NCBI GenBank assembly: GCA_030041255.1
Contig: JASHOF010000043.1
Location: 1-62,228, forward strand
From: Acetobacteraceae bacterium
Lineage (GTDB): Bacteria > Pseudomonadota > Alphaproteobacteria > Acetobacterales > Acetobacteraceae
Direction of reading: 5' to 3'
DNA length: 62,228 nt
The notes under the pieces: model-generated
What the model was told of the DNA's origin: nothing
Database searches by the model: none
Seen by the model: only the letters and a program-made list of their open reading frames with translations
Program-made: the position numbers and the translations under genes
Shown here: one piece after another, positions 7,723-14,962 of the stretch
Layout of the letters: every line of letters begins with the position of its first letter
Position numbering within the stretch: position 1 is the stretch's first letter

Positions 7723-9078
7723 CTATTTTGTACATGCCACGGTGTTCTCCTCGGAGTCGCTTCCCGCGGCTGCCGCCGGCATCACGCCGAGTATCGCCTC
7801 AGCGCATTGGGCAACGTCGAGCAGGGTAGCATCCTGACCGGGCCGTCCCACGAGTTGGATGCCCGTTGGAAGCCCATCGCCGTCGAGCCCTGACGGGATG
7901 GAAATGGCCGGATACCCGATGACATTGAACGCCACAGTAAAGCGCATCAGCGTGTAGAGGCCTTGCGCCGGAGGGTCACCGTCAACATGGGCGGGCACGC
8001 CGATCTTCGGTGGTTGCAAAGCGACAGTGGGCGTCAGCACTGCGTCGAATGGCTTCTGAATTTCGGCAAACCGCTGACGGAAGACAGCGCGCAAACGCTG
8101 CGCATCGACGTAGTGTCGGGATGACCAGAGCTCGCCGAGACACATCAGCCCTCGAATTCGCGAATCGAAAAGATCGGCCTTGGTCCGCAACAACTCGTGG
8201 GAGAGCGATGCGATCTCGGAATACGCCAGGGTCGTCGCGATAAATGGACAATCACCGAGACCGGGAAGCGAGATTGGTGTCATGTCCACGCCACCGCGGC
8301 GTAGTGTCTCGACGTCCTCGAGGTAGTGCGACCAGACTGGCGCAGCAGTGCGACCCATCGAGTCGTCACTAAGGTAGCCGATGCGGAGCTGATGGTGCCG
8401 CTGCGCCGTTGCTGCCGGCTCGATAACATTCCAAATGGTCCTCAAATCGATAACGTTCGGTGTGAATAAGCCGAGGCAATCGATCGTCCACGCCGCCCCG
8501 GTGACGCCATCCATTGGCAGGAGCCCCGGCGTAGGCTTGAAGCCGACGACTCCGCTGAAACAGGCAGGTAGCCGAACCGAACCGCCGCTATCCGTGCCAA
8601 TCGAGAGATGGACCTGCCGAAGAGCAACCGCACTAGCCGAGCCGCCACTCGATCCGCCCACGCCGCGCGTCGGGTCCCATGGATTGAAGGTCGTGCCGTA
8701 AGCGACGTTTTCGCCTGTGGCACCCAGTGCGAACTCGTGCATGTTGTTCTTACCGAGGCACTGAGCTCCGGCGTTCTTCAGCGTCTTGACAATCCAGGCA
8801 TCAGCCGCCGCTGGCGGAGCATCTGCAAGGACCTTCGAGCCGCAGGTCGTGATTGTTCCCGCAACGTCGATGTTGTCCTTCACGGAAAAGACGCATCCAA
8901 GAAGCTGATCTGAGGACCGTTCGACCGCAGGCGTCGGATCCCGGACGACCGTGATGAAGCTGTTGAACTGTCCGCCCCGAGTACCCAAGAGGTGAGCTGC
9001 ATCACGGGCGATCGCGCTTGCTTTCGCCGGCTCGCTGCGCGTCGTCTCAAGAGCCGCGCTCAGGCCGGGAAGAGCCAT
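7723..9078 (-). CDS. Amidase-signature hydrolase (AtzE/GatA-like)
   Basis: The 451-residue enzyme shows the Ser-cisSer-Lys triad of amidase-signature proteins: K67 in SVKDN, cis-serine S143 in GGSSGGSASAVA, and nucleophile S167 in GTDSGGSVRLPA. I start it at the ATG at 9078 (MALPGLSAALE) instead of the longer frame from 9189, because the upstream 71-codon gene ends 1 bp before this ATG and the length then matches AtzE-type amidases (about 457). It lies just ahead of the transporter genes and probably hydrolyses the imported compound or a downstream amide. The substrate cannot be read from the sequence. Confidence 0.88.
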   Translation of the reverse strand: MALPGLSAALETTRSEPAKASAIARDAAHLLGTRGGQFNSFITVVRDPTPAVERSSDQLLGCVFSVKDNIDVAGTITTCGSKVLADAPPAAADAWIVKTLKNAGAQCLGKNNMHEFALGATGENVAYGTTFNPWDPTRGVGGSSGGSASAVALRQVHLSIGTDSGGSVRLPACFSGVVGFKPTPGLLPMDGVTGAAWTIDCLGLFTPNVIDLRTIWNVIEPAATAQRHHQLRIGYLSDDSMGRTAAPVWSHYLEDVETLRRGGVDMTPISLPGLGDCPFIATTLAYSEIASLSHELLRTKADLFDSRIRGLMCLGELWSSRHYVDAQRLRAVFRQRFAEIQKPFDAVLTPTVALQPPKIGVPAHVDGDPPAQGLYTLMRFTVAFNVIGYPAISIPSGLDGDGLPTGIQLVGRPGQDATLLDVAQCAEAILGVMPAAAAGSDSEENTVACTK

Positions 9079-9079
9079 A

Positions 9080-9295
9080 TTAGCCAACTCCGCCCGGATC
9101 AGTGGGGCTGCCAGGGGGGACGAATACCGGTTTGGCGCAGCCAAACTCTGGATCGGTGCGGTGCCTGGCAATCCTCTCTTCTGTCTCAAGCCTAATCAGT
9201 GCCAACTCGTCCAGGTCGAGTCCAACTGGATTTAGCCCTGCTGCCTCGAGAGCGTTCCGGAGTGCCTGCGCGGCCTGATGAAGCTGGCGGGTCAC
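9080..9295 (-). CDS. Small AtzG/GatC-like putative amidase partner, 71 codons
   Basis: A GTG at 9295 overlaps the regulator's TGA (GTGA), and the TAA at 9080-9082 lies one base before the amidase ATG, so the frame fills the gap exactly. The product begins MTRQLHQAAQALRNALEAAG and ends in a proline-rich tail. It is an N-terminal helical stretch followed by a HRTDPEFGCAKPVFVPPG segment. Small helical proteins of this size encoded beside AtzE-type amidases (AtzG, 68 residues; GatC in amidotransferases) wrap around the hydrolase and are needed for its folding or activity. The assignment rests on size, position and general shape, not on a clear motif match. Confidence 0.55.
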   Translation of the reverse strand: MTRQLHQAAQALRNALEAAGLNPVGLDLDELALIRLETEERIARHRTDPEFGCAKPVFVPPGSPTDPGGVG

Positions 9296-9888
9296 AGCTG
9301 TTCCTCGAGCACGGTGTGTTCGAACTGCGGCTCGGACAATGGCGCCAGTTTGGCGAAAAGCGTGAGCGCCTTGCACGGCACATCGCTCGTGCATTCGACC
9401 TGATGCGCGATCGTAGCGTCGTAGTAGATTGTGTCTCCTACGTCGATCGCGTAGCTCTGGCCGGCGTAATGGAGGGTGAGGCTTCCCTCGATTATGTACC
9501 GAAAATACTCAACATTATGGCTGGCGACGGAAGTCCGCAGATGCGGAGCGAAAATCGCCATCACGGGATGGATGAGCTTGCGGTTGCGTTGGCGGCAAAT
9601 CGCTTCGTACGCAAAGGTTGCATCCTTCGGGATCACGCCCGCGGCATCGCCCACATTCCGGTCAACCACAACCCGCCCGGTAGGGCCGCTCGCGAAGAAA
9701 TATTCCAGCTCGACATCAAAGGACTCCGCTACGGCATCGAGGACCGAGATCGAGGGAATCTGGCGTCCGTTCTCGAGGCGGCTGAGATAGCCACGTGAGA
9801 TTCCAATCTTCTCGGCCAGCACGGTTGCCGACACGCCATGCGCCTCGCGAAGCTCAGTTAGCCTCCTTCCGATTCTACCAAGATCCAC
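9292..9888 (-). CDS. XRE-family HTH / cupin transcriptional regulator
   Basis: The 198-residue protein has an N-terminal XRE helix-turn-helix (about residues 8-62, with VLAEKIGISRGYLSRLENG as the recognition region) and a C-terminal cupin domain (about 120-190, YFRYIIEGSLTLHYAGQSY and GDTIYYDATIAHQVE). Such regulators bind a small metabolite in the cupin pocket, as PuuR-type regulators do. It is the first gene of the minus-strand operon and is coupled to the next gene by a GTGA overlap, so it most likely autoregulates and controls the amidase-transporter operon. A perfect palindrome 32 bp upstream of its start is the obvious operator candidate. Confidence 0.9.
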   Translation of the reverse strand: MDLGRIGRRLTELREAHGVSATVLAEKIGISRGYLSRLENGRQIPSISVLDAVAESFDVELEYFFASGPTGRVVVDRNVGDAAGVIPKDATFAYEAICRQRNRKLIHPVMAIFAPHLRTSVASHNVEYFRYIIEGSLTLHYAGQSYAIDVGDTIYYDATIAHQVECTSDVPCKALTLFAKLAPLSEPQFEHTVLEEQL

Positions 9889-9919
9889 GCCCCGGACCCC
9901 TTCTGTTCCTTATTGAGCA

Positions 9920-9934
9920 ACAGGTGTAACCTGT
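9920..9934. promoter_or_regulatory. Palindromic operator candidate for the XRE-cupin regulator
   Basis: ACAGGT and ACCTGT form perfect 6-bp arms around GTA, ending 32 bp upstream of the regulator ATG. Position and symmetry suit a dimeric XRE protein acting on its own promoter. I could not place -35 and -10 boxes with confidence. Confidence 0.5.
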
Positions 9935-10439
9935 AGGGTGACAGTCCGAAGGCCGATTGTCAACGGACAAAACATCGTGGTCGGTGGCGGCGGTGCGGCT
10001 GCTCGCGTTGGTGCACGGGCAGGTTGATTGGAATCGCAGGAGGGGGCTTCCGAAACGGGCACGAAGTGTGACTCGTGGGTCTCCGGTCGAGGGGCTCGGC
10101 GGCGGGATGCTGTGGCGGCGAGGCAAGGCTTATTCTGGTGCCGCTGACCCTGGTTCTCGCTCTTGCGCTGCTCCGTCCGGTCAAGGGCGCCACGCTCGGG
10201 CTGATGTTGCGGGTTGGGGTCGTTAAGCCGCCAGCCCAGCGAGGAAAGAACGCGGGATGGAGTGTACTAAGCTCCCACATCTCGAATCGAAGAGATGTCG
10301 TCACAACCCCCACGGCAGTGCTCGCCCTTCCAACCGAAGTGACAATGCGTTTCGCATTGCCGTGCACACAGGCGGGACCGATCAGATTTGTACTCTCAGT
10401 AGGAGAACAAAGCGTGCATCGAGTAGACGCTTAACGACA

Positions 10440-10523
10440 TTCCCTGCTTCGCCGAATTAATTCCCTGTTCGGACGATTTATTTCCCTGATACCTCGAAAA
10501 AATTCCCTGTTCCTTTAGTAGGG
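10440..10523. repeat. Four tandem TTCCCTG repeats with exact 21-bp spacing
   Basis: TTCCCTG occurs at 10440, 10461, 10482 and 10503, each exactly 21 bp after the last. The bases between are AT-rich and only partly conserved (for example CGAATTAA and CGATTTAT). An inverted AGGGAATT follows at about 10518. The 21-bp phase equals two helical turns, so a protein could bind all copies on one face of the DNA. Confidence 0.75.
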
Positions 10524-10611
10524 AATTTTGTTGCTAAGAATTTGATTCAGCGGGGCTTCTGGTCCGCAACTTCGCCTCTTTTGGGCGCTGAGCGCAAATT
10601 TTCCCTCCATC

Positions 10612-10630
10612 TTCCCTGCATAACAGGGAA
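10612..10630. repeat. Perfect hairpin using the same TTCCCTG word
   Basis: TTCCCTG (10612-10618) and CAGGGAA (10624-10630) form a perfect 7-bp stem with a CATAA loop. The arm is the same word as in the 21-bp repeats 90 bp away, and another partial copy, TTTTCCCTCC, lies just before it. No T-tract follows, so it is not a typical terminator. Confidence 0.7.
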
Positions 10631-10978
10631 ATTGCCTGCGGAGAGCGGTTCGCTGCGAACTGCCTGCTCCGCCACGATACTCGGCCATCATATTGATAAA
10701 GCGGAAGAAAAAACCGTTACGGCTGCGGCAGGCTACGCGCCAGGCTACACTTCAGACGCCGACGTGGAGAGACAGAGGGAGACGCTGGCAGCCCGAAGCG
10801 GCGGCGCACAACGGCCCTTTTTTATAGCCGGTAGATTGGCCCACCCGCTTCCGCCCCGTGCCGCGGTTTGATTTCCTTTGATTTTTTATCAACCGTGCAC
10901 GCCGCCAGCGGCCTTGAAAACCCCAGCAGTATGCCCGGAAAGCTATTGGAGCGCGGGATCGGTCGGATCCGTAACGTT

Positions 10979-11080
10979 TCAGGCGCGCACTCCCTCCCGT
11001 TCGACGCGCCGCGCCAGGCCGGCCAGCCGGCGCAACTCGTCGGCAAGGGGCTCGCGGCGGCCGAGGGCAACAGCCTTCAT
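10979..11080 (-). CDS. Possible 33-residue ORF at the end of the phage tail cassette
   Basis: The ATG at 11080 overlaps the TGA of the preceding gene (ATGA), and the frame runs 33 codons to a TGA. The product is basic and helical (MKAVALGRREPLADELRRLA and on). The overlap mirrors the coupling seen throughout the cassette, which is the main argument for translation. It may be the truncated start of a longer gene. I recognise no family. Confidence 0.4.
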   Translation of the reverse strand: MKAVALGRREPLADELRRLAGLARRVEREGVRA

Positions 11081-11826
11081 GCCGCCGCCTGCGCCGCTGG
11101 CCCGGCGGGCTCCGGCGCCGGGATCAACACCCGATCATGCCACCGCTGTTCGAGCGCGATCCGCACGTCCCTGGCGTGCCACTCGAGCCCCAGTAGCAGC
11201 CCCTCCTCGAGCGGCAGCCCGGTATAGAGCACCGCGCCGTCCGGCCCGATCCGCAGCGACCCTCGCTTCTCGATCTCGGGCAGCACCACCCCAGCGTCCC
11301 GATACCGCGCCCGCCACCGCGCCACCTCGGCCGCGCGGGCCTCCCGCTGGCGCGCCTCCGCCACGACCGCGGCGGCGGCCTCGGACGCTGCCCGCACGTC
11401 GCGCTCGATTTCCCAGGGCGGGCGCAACGCCGCTGCACTGAAATTGCTCGCGATCCTGACCAGCTCTCGGCACGCTTCCACGTCGCGCGCGGCCTTTGCC
11501 TCGGCGAAGCGCCGGTACCCGTCCGCAATAGCGCCCTGAGTGCGGCCAGTGGGATGGAACAGCGCCTCGAGATGGAGAATCTCGCGATCCACCGCTTTGC
11601 ACTGTTCCTCGATCCGTTGCGCCGTCCGCGTGGCACCGAGCCGGGAATCCACGTCCTCGATCATCTGCCGGCAGCGTGCGACATCGCCGGCCAGACTCGC
11701 GGCGAGAAACGAGCTCTGCATCTCGCGTTCATCGTGCAGGCCGATGCCCTCGGCCGCAGCGTTCGCAAACAGCTCAGTGAATTTGTTCGCCAGCTCCGGA
11801 ATGCCGGCCTCGATCGTTTCGCTCAT
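11077..11826 (-). CDS. Unknown coiled-coil protein of the phage tail cassette
   Basis: This 249-residue protein starts at the ATG at 11826 (MSETIEAGIPELANK), which has GGAG six bases upstream; a GTG six codons earlier lacks such a site. It is almost wholly alpha-helical, with a long charged coiled-coil region (about residues 85-185) rich in Ala, Arg and Glu, then a small C-terminal part containing GPDGAVLYTGLPLEEG and ending in PAPEPAGPAAQAAA. The N-terminal part (EREMQSSFLAASLAGDVARCRQMIEDVDS) resembles the helical core of the upstream 139-residue protein. I do not recognise the family. Its place downstream of a tape-measure gene suggests a tail-associated role, but that is inference. Confidence 0.7.
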   Translation of the reverse strand: MSETIEAGIPELANKFTELFANAAAEGIGLHDEREMQSSFLAASLAGDVARCRQMIEDVDSRLGATRTAQRIEEQCKAVDREILHLEALFHPTGRTQGAIADGYRRFAEAKAARDVEACRELVRIASNFSAAALRPPWEIERDVRAASEAAAAVVAEARQREARAAEVARWRARYRDAGVVLPEIEKRGSLRIGPDGAVLYTGLPLEEGLLLGLEWHARDVRIALEQRWHDRVLIPAPEPAGPAAQAAA

Positions 11827-11840
11827 GTCAATCTCCATCC

Positions 11841-12260
11841 TCACATTCTGTGCCAGCCGGGAATCAGGGCCTTCTCGCGGTGCTGCTCGCCGATGGCCCG
11901 GTCGAGCTGCGCATTCTCGAGAAGCGGGACAAGGCTGGACTTTGCCTCGGTCAAAATCGCCTCCGCGGCCTCAAGATCACGCCGGAGCAGCGCCTCCAAC
12001 AGGTCGTGGCGGCGCCCCTCTTCCCACCTCCCGAACGGAAGGACCGTGTGGGGCGTGTCGCAGATCTTCCGGCCGCGATCGGCCAGCTCGCGGAATTCCT
12101 TCGCCAGGGCACTGAGCGCTGCGGTCAGGTCATCGCCACCCGATTGCGCCTCGGTCACGGCTGCTCCGCGACGGCCGGACCCGGATGCGCGCTTGGCGAG
12201 TGCCAGGCCGCGCGCCGTCTCGGCCAGGCCGGCCGCGAATTCCCGGATCAAAGCGTCCAT
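11841..12260 (-). CDS. Unknown helical protein of the phage tail cassette
   Basis: I start this 139-residue protein at the ATG at 12260 (MDALIREFAAGLAETARG), preceded by GGGAG at good distance; a TTG overlapping the previous stop is the alternative. The protein is helical and charged, and includes GRWEEGRRHDLLEALLRRDL and EAAEAILTEAKSSLVPLLEN. The pattern of a helix pair ending in DLEAAEAIL resembles the GDVARCRQMI segment of the next protein, so the two may be paralogues. No known domain is evident. It is 2 bp from the upstream gp10-like gene and 14 bp from the next. Confidence 0.7.
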   Translation of the reverse strand: MDALIREFAAGLAETARGLALAKRASGSGRRGAAVTEAQSGGDDLTAALSALAKEFRELADRGRKICDTPHTVLPFGRWEEGRRHDLLEALLRRDLEAAEAILTEAKSSLVPLLENAQLDRAIGEQHREKALIPGWHRM

Positions 12261-12262
12261 AC

Positions 12263-12667
12263 TCAAGTCTCCCGGATCGTCGTCTCAAATGTCTCGCGCA
12301 GAAGCTTGAGCGCCTCGGGCGCCGTCTCCCGCAAAGCCGGCCGCAGGAACGGCCGGGCCGGCACGTGCTTGTTTTTGGTGCCCATCTCCTGCCAGCGCGC
12401 GGGCGGCGCGGCCCGCACGGTCGCGATCAGCGCATCGCCCTCGCCGCGGATGCTCCGGCGCATCGCCCCGCTCCCGAGCAGCGGATCGGTCTCACGCGCA
12501 CGCCCGGTCAATTCGGGCCGCTCGCGGCCGATGTAGGATGGCGCCACCTTCGCCGTGCCCTCGGCGATTCTCTGCATCGCTTCCGGCAGGTCCGTTCGCA
12601 GCCGCGCCACGATCAGGCGGAGCTTCATGTCGAGCTCGCGCACGCCGCGGACCGAGAACCTCATCAT
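12263..12667 (-). CDS. HK97 gp10-like phage head-tail/tail completion protein
   Basis: The 134-residue protein has the plan of HK97 gp10-family tail completion proteins: an N-terminal helical part (MKLRLIVARLRTDLPEAMQR), a GSGAMRRSIRGEGD segment matching the usual TGALRRSI motif, and a C-terminal HVPARPFLRPAL block matching the PARPFLRPA signature. Family members sit at the neck or end of the tail tube. The start overlaps the tape-measure stop (ATGA). In most tailed phages this gene lies upstream of the tape measure and tail tube genes; here it is downstream, which is unusual. Confidence 0.7.
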   Translation of the reverse strand: MMRFSVRGVRELDMKLRLIVARLRTDLPEAMQRIAEGTAKVAPSYIGRERPELTGRARETDPLLGSGAMRRSIRGEGDALIATVRAAPPARWQEMGTKNKHVPARPFLRPALRETAPEALKLLRETFETTIRET

Positions 12668-14496
12668 GGCGCCGCGCCGCCGAGGCCAGGATCGAGGAAC
12701 GTGCGGCGCTTCTGATGCTGCTGCACTTGATTGAATGCCTGGATCGTCGTCAGCCTCACCATCTCGGCGAACTGCTGATTGGCCTCCCTGAGCGCCCGGA
12801 TCACATCCTGCGGCGTCACGCCGTCAGCGTGAATCGTTACGTTCTGCGGGGCGTTCACCGTGATCTGGGGCGCCGCCGGCAGCACTCCGCGCGGATGCAC
12901 ATAGAGCGGATCGCCCTGCGTGCCCTGCGGTAACGCCGGGCGGCCCAAAAGCGCCGCTGCCGCCTTCCCCGCGCCGATCATGTGGTGCGGCGTCGACGTT
13001 CCCTCCGGCATGGTCGCGGCCGTGCCCGCCAAAGCCCCGATCCCGGCGCCGATGACCGCCCCCGGCGGCCCAGCAATCATCGCGCCGACCCTCGCGCCAG
13101 CGGCCACCTTGGTCGCCTGGGAATGCTGCGCGAGCCAGCGGTCGATGGTGCCGAACAGCACGTCGAGATACTTCAGCAGCACTGCCAGCTCGGGCAGCAG
13201 CGCCGTCGCCAGCACGTTCCCGATATCCTGCAACCGCGCCAGCAACTGCTCGAACTTCTGAAGCGGAGTCTGCGCGAACGCGGCCTGCTGCGCCGCCGCC
13301 CCGGGCGTGCCGGCGATCAGCTTCTGGAACTGCGAGAAGGGGCTCTGCTGCAACGCCAGCAGCGTCGCGCCGCGCATGCCGCGGATGCCGAACGCCTTGT
13401 AGAGCACGTCGGCGAGGTCGGTTTGCGTATGGTGCGCGCCGTACTGCTGGATGTCGGCCAGGATCTTCCCGATGTCCACGCCGCCGTGCTTGTTCACCAC
13501 CGTCAGGCGCCCGGCCCGGTTGAGGATGCCGAGGTCCTCGAGCGCCGCCACGTGCGCGGTCAGGTTCTGGAATTTTGGCGCGCTCTTGCCGAGCGCCCGG
13601 TCCACCGCCGCCCGGTACTGCGCAAGCTGGGCGTTGATCGGCCCGCCCGCCGTCAGCACGCCGAGGATCATCTGCCCGATCGAGAATCCCGCCGAGCGCC
13701 CGAGCCCGGCCCGCATCAGGAAGCCGATCGCCGCCTTGATGTTCTCCGCGATCGAGCCGAGCCCCTGCATCTGCCTGACTTCCGCCATCCGGAGCGCGAT
13801 CGGGAACACGCTCGCGAACTGCGCAATGCCCTGCTGCCCGGTGAAGCCCGACATCTGCGCCGCCCCGAGCATCGCGTTCGCCGTTTCGGCCTCGGTATAG
13901 ATGGTGCCGATCGCCGATTGCCGCGCCGGCGCGTGCAGCCTCGCCAGATGCGCCGCATGCTGCCGGGCCGTCTCGTTCGGGATGTTGAAGGCGCTGAGGG
14001 TCTGGGTGAGAGCCAGGTTCTCGCTCAGCGCCTGCTTCATCGATTCGTAGATCGTCGCCCCGGCCGCCAGTCCGGGAATCGAGAGCAGCCGTCCGCCCAT
14101 GGCCGAAAGCCGCCCGGCGAGAAAGCCCTCGCCGCCCGCAACAGCCGGCAGCCGCATCGTCCCGATCTTCGCGTAAGCGCGCGCCGCATCGGTCGCAGAA
14201 GCCGCGATCGCCGCACTCCGCTCCTGCATGCCGGCCAGCTTGTCGGCCGCCGTGCTGATCGGCGCCTCGAGCGCATCGAGCCGCCCCGCCAGGTCTGCAA
14301 GCGGCTTCTCCGTCTTCGTGATCGCCGCGCTCAGCCGGGTGAACGGCCTCGAGATCCCGCCACTCGCATCCTTGAACCGATCCAGCGCGGCCTCGAGATC
14401 GGCGATCTGGTCGAGCGCCGCCTTGATCGGCCCGCTGAACTCGTCGAGCACCCGCAGCGAGGCGACGATTCCGCCGATATCGCTCAGGGCCGGCAT
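12664..14496 (-). CDS. Phage tail tape-measure protein
   Basis: This 610-residue protein sets tail length and sits in the tail lumen. It is rich in Ala, Gly and Gln and begins with helices matching tape-measure N-termini (LRVLDEFSGPIKAALDQIAD). A glycine-rich hydrophobic segment near residues 480-515 (GAMIAGPPGAVIGAGIGALA) is typical of tape-measure membrane-active regions. The C-terminus contains VNAPQNVTIHADGVTPQDV, common in Mu/P2-like proteins. The ATG at 14496 has AGGAGG five bases away and overlaps the GpE-like stop; a GTG one codon earlier is less likely. A length of 610 residues predicts a fairly short tail if the protein is functional. Confidence 0.85.
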   Translation of the reverse strand: MPALSDIGGIVASLRVLDEFSGPIKAALDQIADLEAALDRFKDASGGISRPFTRLSAAITKTEKPLADLAGRLDALEAPISTAADKLAGMQERSAAIAASATDAARAYAKIGTMRLPAVAGGEGFLAGRLSAMGGRLLSIPGLAAGATIYESMKQALSENLALTQTLSAFNIPNETARQHAAHLARLHAPARQSAIGTIYTEAETANAMLGAAQMSGFTGQQGIAQFASVFPIALRMAEVRQMQGLGSIAENIKAAIGFLMRAGLGRSAGFSIGQMILGVLTAGGPINAQLAQYRAAVDRALGKSAPKFQNLTAHVAALEDLGILNRAGRLTVVNKHGGVDIGKILADIQQYGAHHTQTDLADVLYKAFGIRGMRGATLLALQQSPFSQFQKLIAGTPGAAAQQAAFAQTPLQKFEQLLARLQDIGNVLATALLPELAVLLKYLDVLFGTIDRWLAQHSQATKVAAGARVGAMIAGPPGAVIGAGIGALAGTAATMPEGTSTPHHMIGAGKAAAALLGRPALPQGTQGDPLYVHPRGVLPAAPQITVNAPQNVTIHADGVTPQDVIRALREANQQFAEMVRLTTIQAFNQVQQHQKRRTFLDPGLGGAAP

Positions 14497-14642
14497 CACT
14501 TCCTCCTGGCCGCGGCGGCCACCGCGTCGTGATAGGCGTCCATCACCGCCCGCCAGCTCGAAAGCTCGGCGAAGCCCATCGCATCGAGCCGGTCAGGATC
14601 GAAGCCGAACTGCACCATCTCGCCGAGCGCCGCGGGCGTCAT
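14496..14642 (-). CDS. GpE-like tail assembly protein, 48 residues
   Basis: The ATG at 14642 overlaps the TGA of the upstream tail assembly gene (ATGA), and the frame ends in a TGA overlapping the tape-measure start. The product begins MTPAALGEMVQFGFDPDRLD and contains MGFAELSSWRAVMDAY. That MxxxELxxWR pattern is like P2 GpE proteins, the second tail assembly chaperone that immediately precedes the tape measure. In many phages this protein is made by frameshift from the preceding gene; here a plain coupled start is enough to explain it. Confidence 0.65.
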   Translation of the reverse strand: MTPAALGEMVQFGFDPDRLDAMGFAELSSWRAVMDAYHDAVAAAARRK

Positions 14643-14962
14643 GAAGCCGCCTCGCCCGCGGCCGGCCGAGGAAAATTCAGGCGGTTCATCTCCCCCTGCA
14701 GCTCGAGCACGTCGTTGATCGGCAGCGTGTCGATCTGTTCCAGCGTCAGCTTCTTCCTGTTGACGGTGCAAAGCTGTGCCAGCAGCGCATATTCGAATTT
14801 CAGCGGGTCGAACGGCTGGCCGGTCGCCATCTGGGCCAACCTGAGGTCCCGGCCGACCCCCTGGCGGATGCTCGCCCTGGCGCCACTCGGCAGCGTGATC
14901 TCGTGCTCGCCGCTCGCCGGCGCCAGAGCCGCGTCGGGAATCTGAACCTGAATGCCGCTCAT
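14639..14962 (-). CDS. Phage tail assembly chaperone (Mu gp41 / P2-like)
   Basis: The 107-residue protein starts MSGIQVQIPDAALAPASGEH and carries HEITLPSGARASIRQGVGRD and DVLELQGEMNRL. This is the layout of phage tail assembly proteins of the gp41 type: a beta-rich front and a helical back. It lies directly ahead of the GpE-like gene and the tape measure, the conserved order for the two tail chaperones. The start overlaps the stop of the upstream gene, so it is translationally coupled. These proteins bind the tape measure while the tail tube polymerises. Confidence 0.65.
   Translation of the reverse strand: MSGIQVQIPDAALAPASGEHEITLPSGARASIRQGVGRDLRLAQMATGQPFDPLKFEYALLAQLCTVNRKKLTLEQIDTLPINDVLELQGEMNRLNFPRPAAGEAAS

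Larger units (their letters stand above)
9935..10978. other. 1.04-kb region without a convincing gene
   Basis: Between the operator and the end of the phage cassette I find no frame with a ribosome site or recognisable product. The first half (9935-10435) is GC-rich with no identifiable feature. The second half is AT-richer and contains four 21-bp-phased TTCCCTG repeats and a TTCCCTG/CAGGGAA hairpin, listed separately. The contrast in base composition suggests at least two origins for this stretch. The tail cassette runs towards it and ends at 10979. Confidence 0.6.

Noticed and set aside
7723-9189. Amidase starting at 9189
   Set aside because: The extra 37 residues are proline-rich, lack family similarity and overlap the small AtzG-like frame. 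The ATG at 9078 follows that frame's stop directly.
9960-10434. Protein-coding genes in the non-coding stretch (frames of 80-135 codons on both strands)
   Set aside because: They overlap each other, have no ribosome sites and read as arginine/proline-rich sequence without domains.
10440-10523. CRISPR array
   Set aside because: Only the 7-bp TTCCCTG core is conserved in four copies, the 21-bp period leaves no room for spacers, and there are no cas genes.
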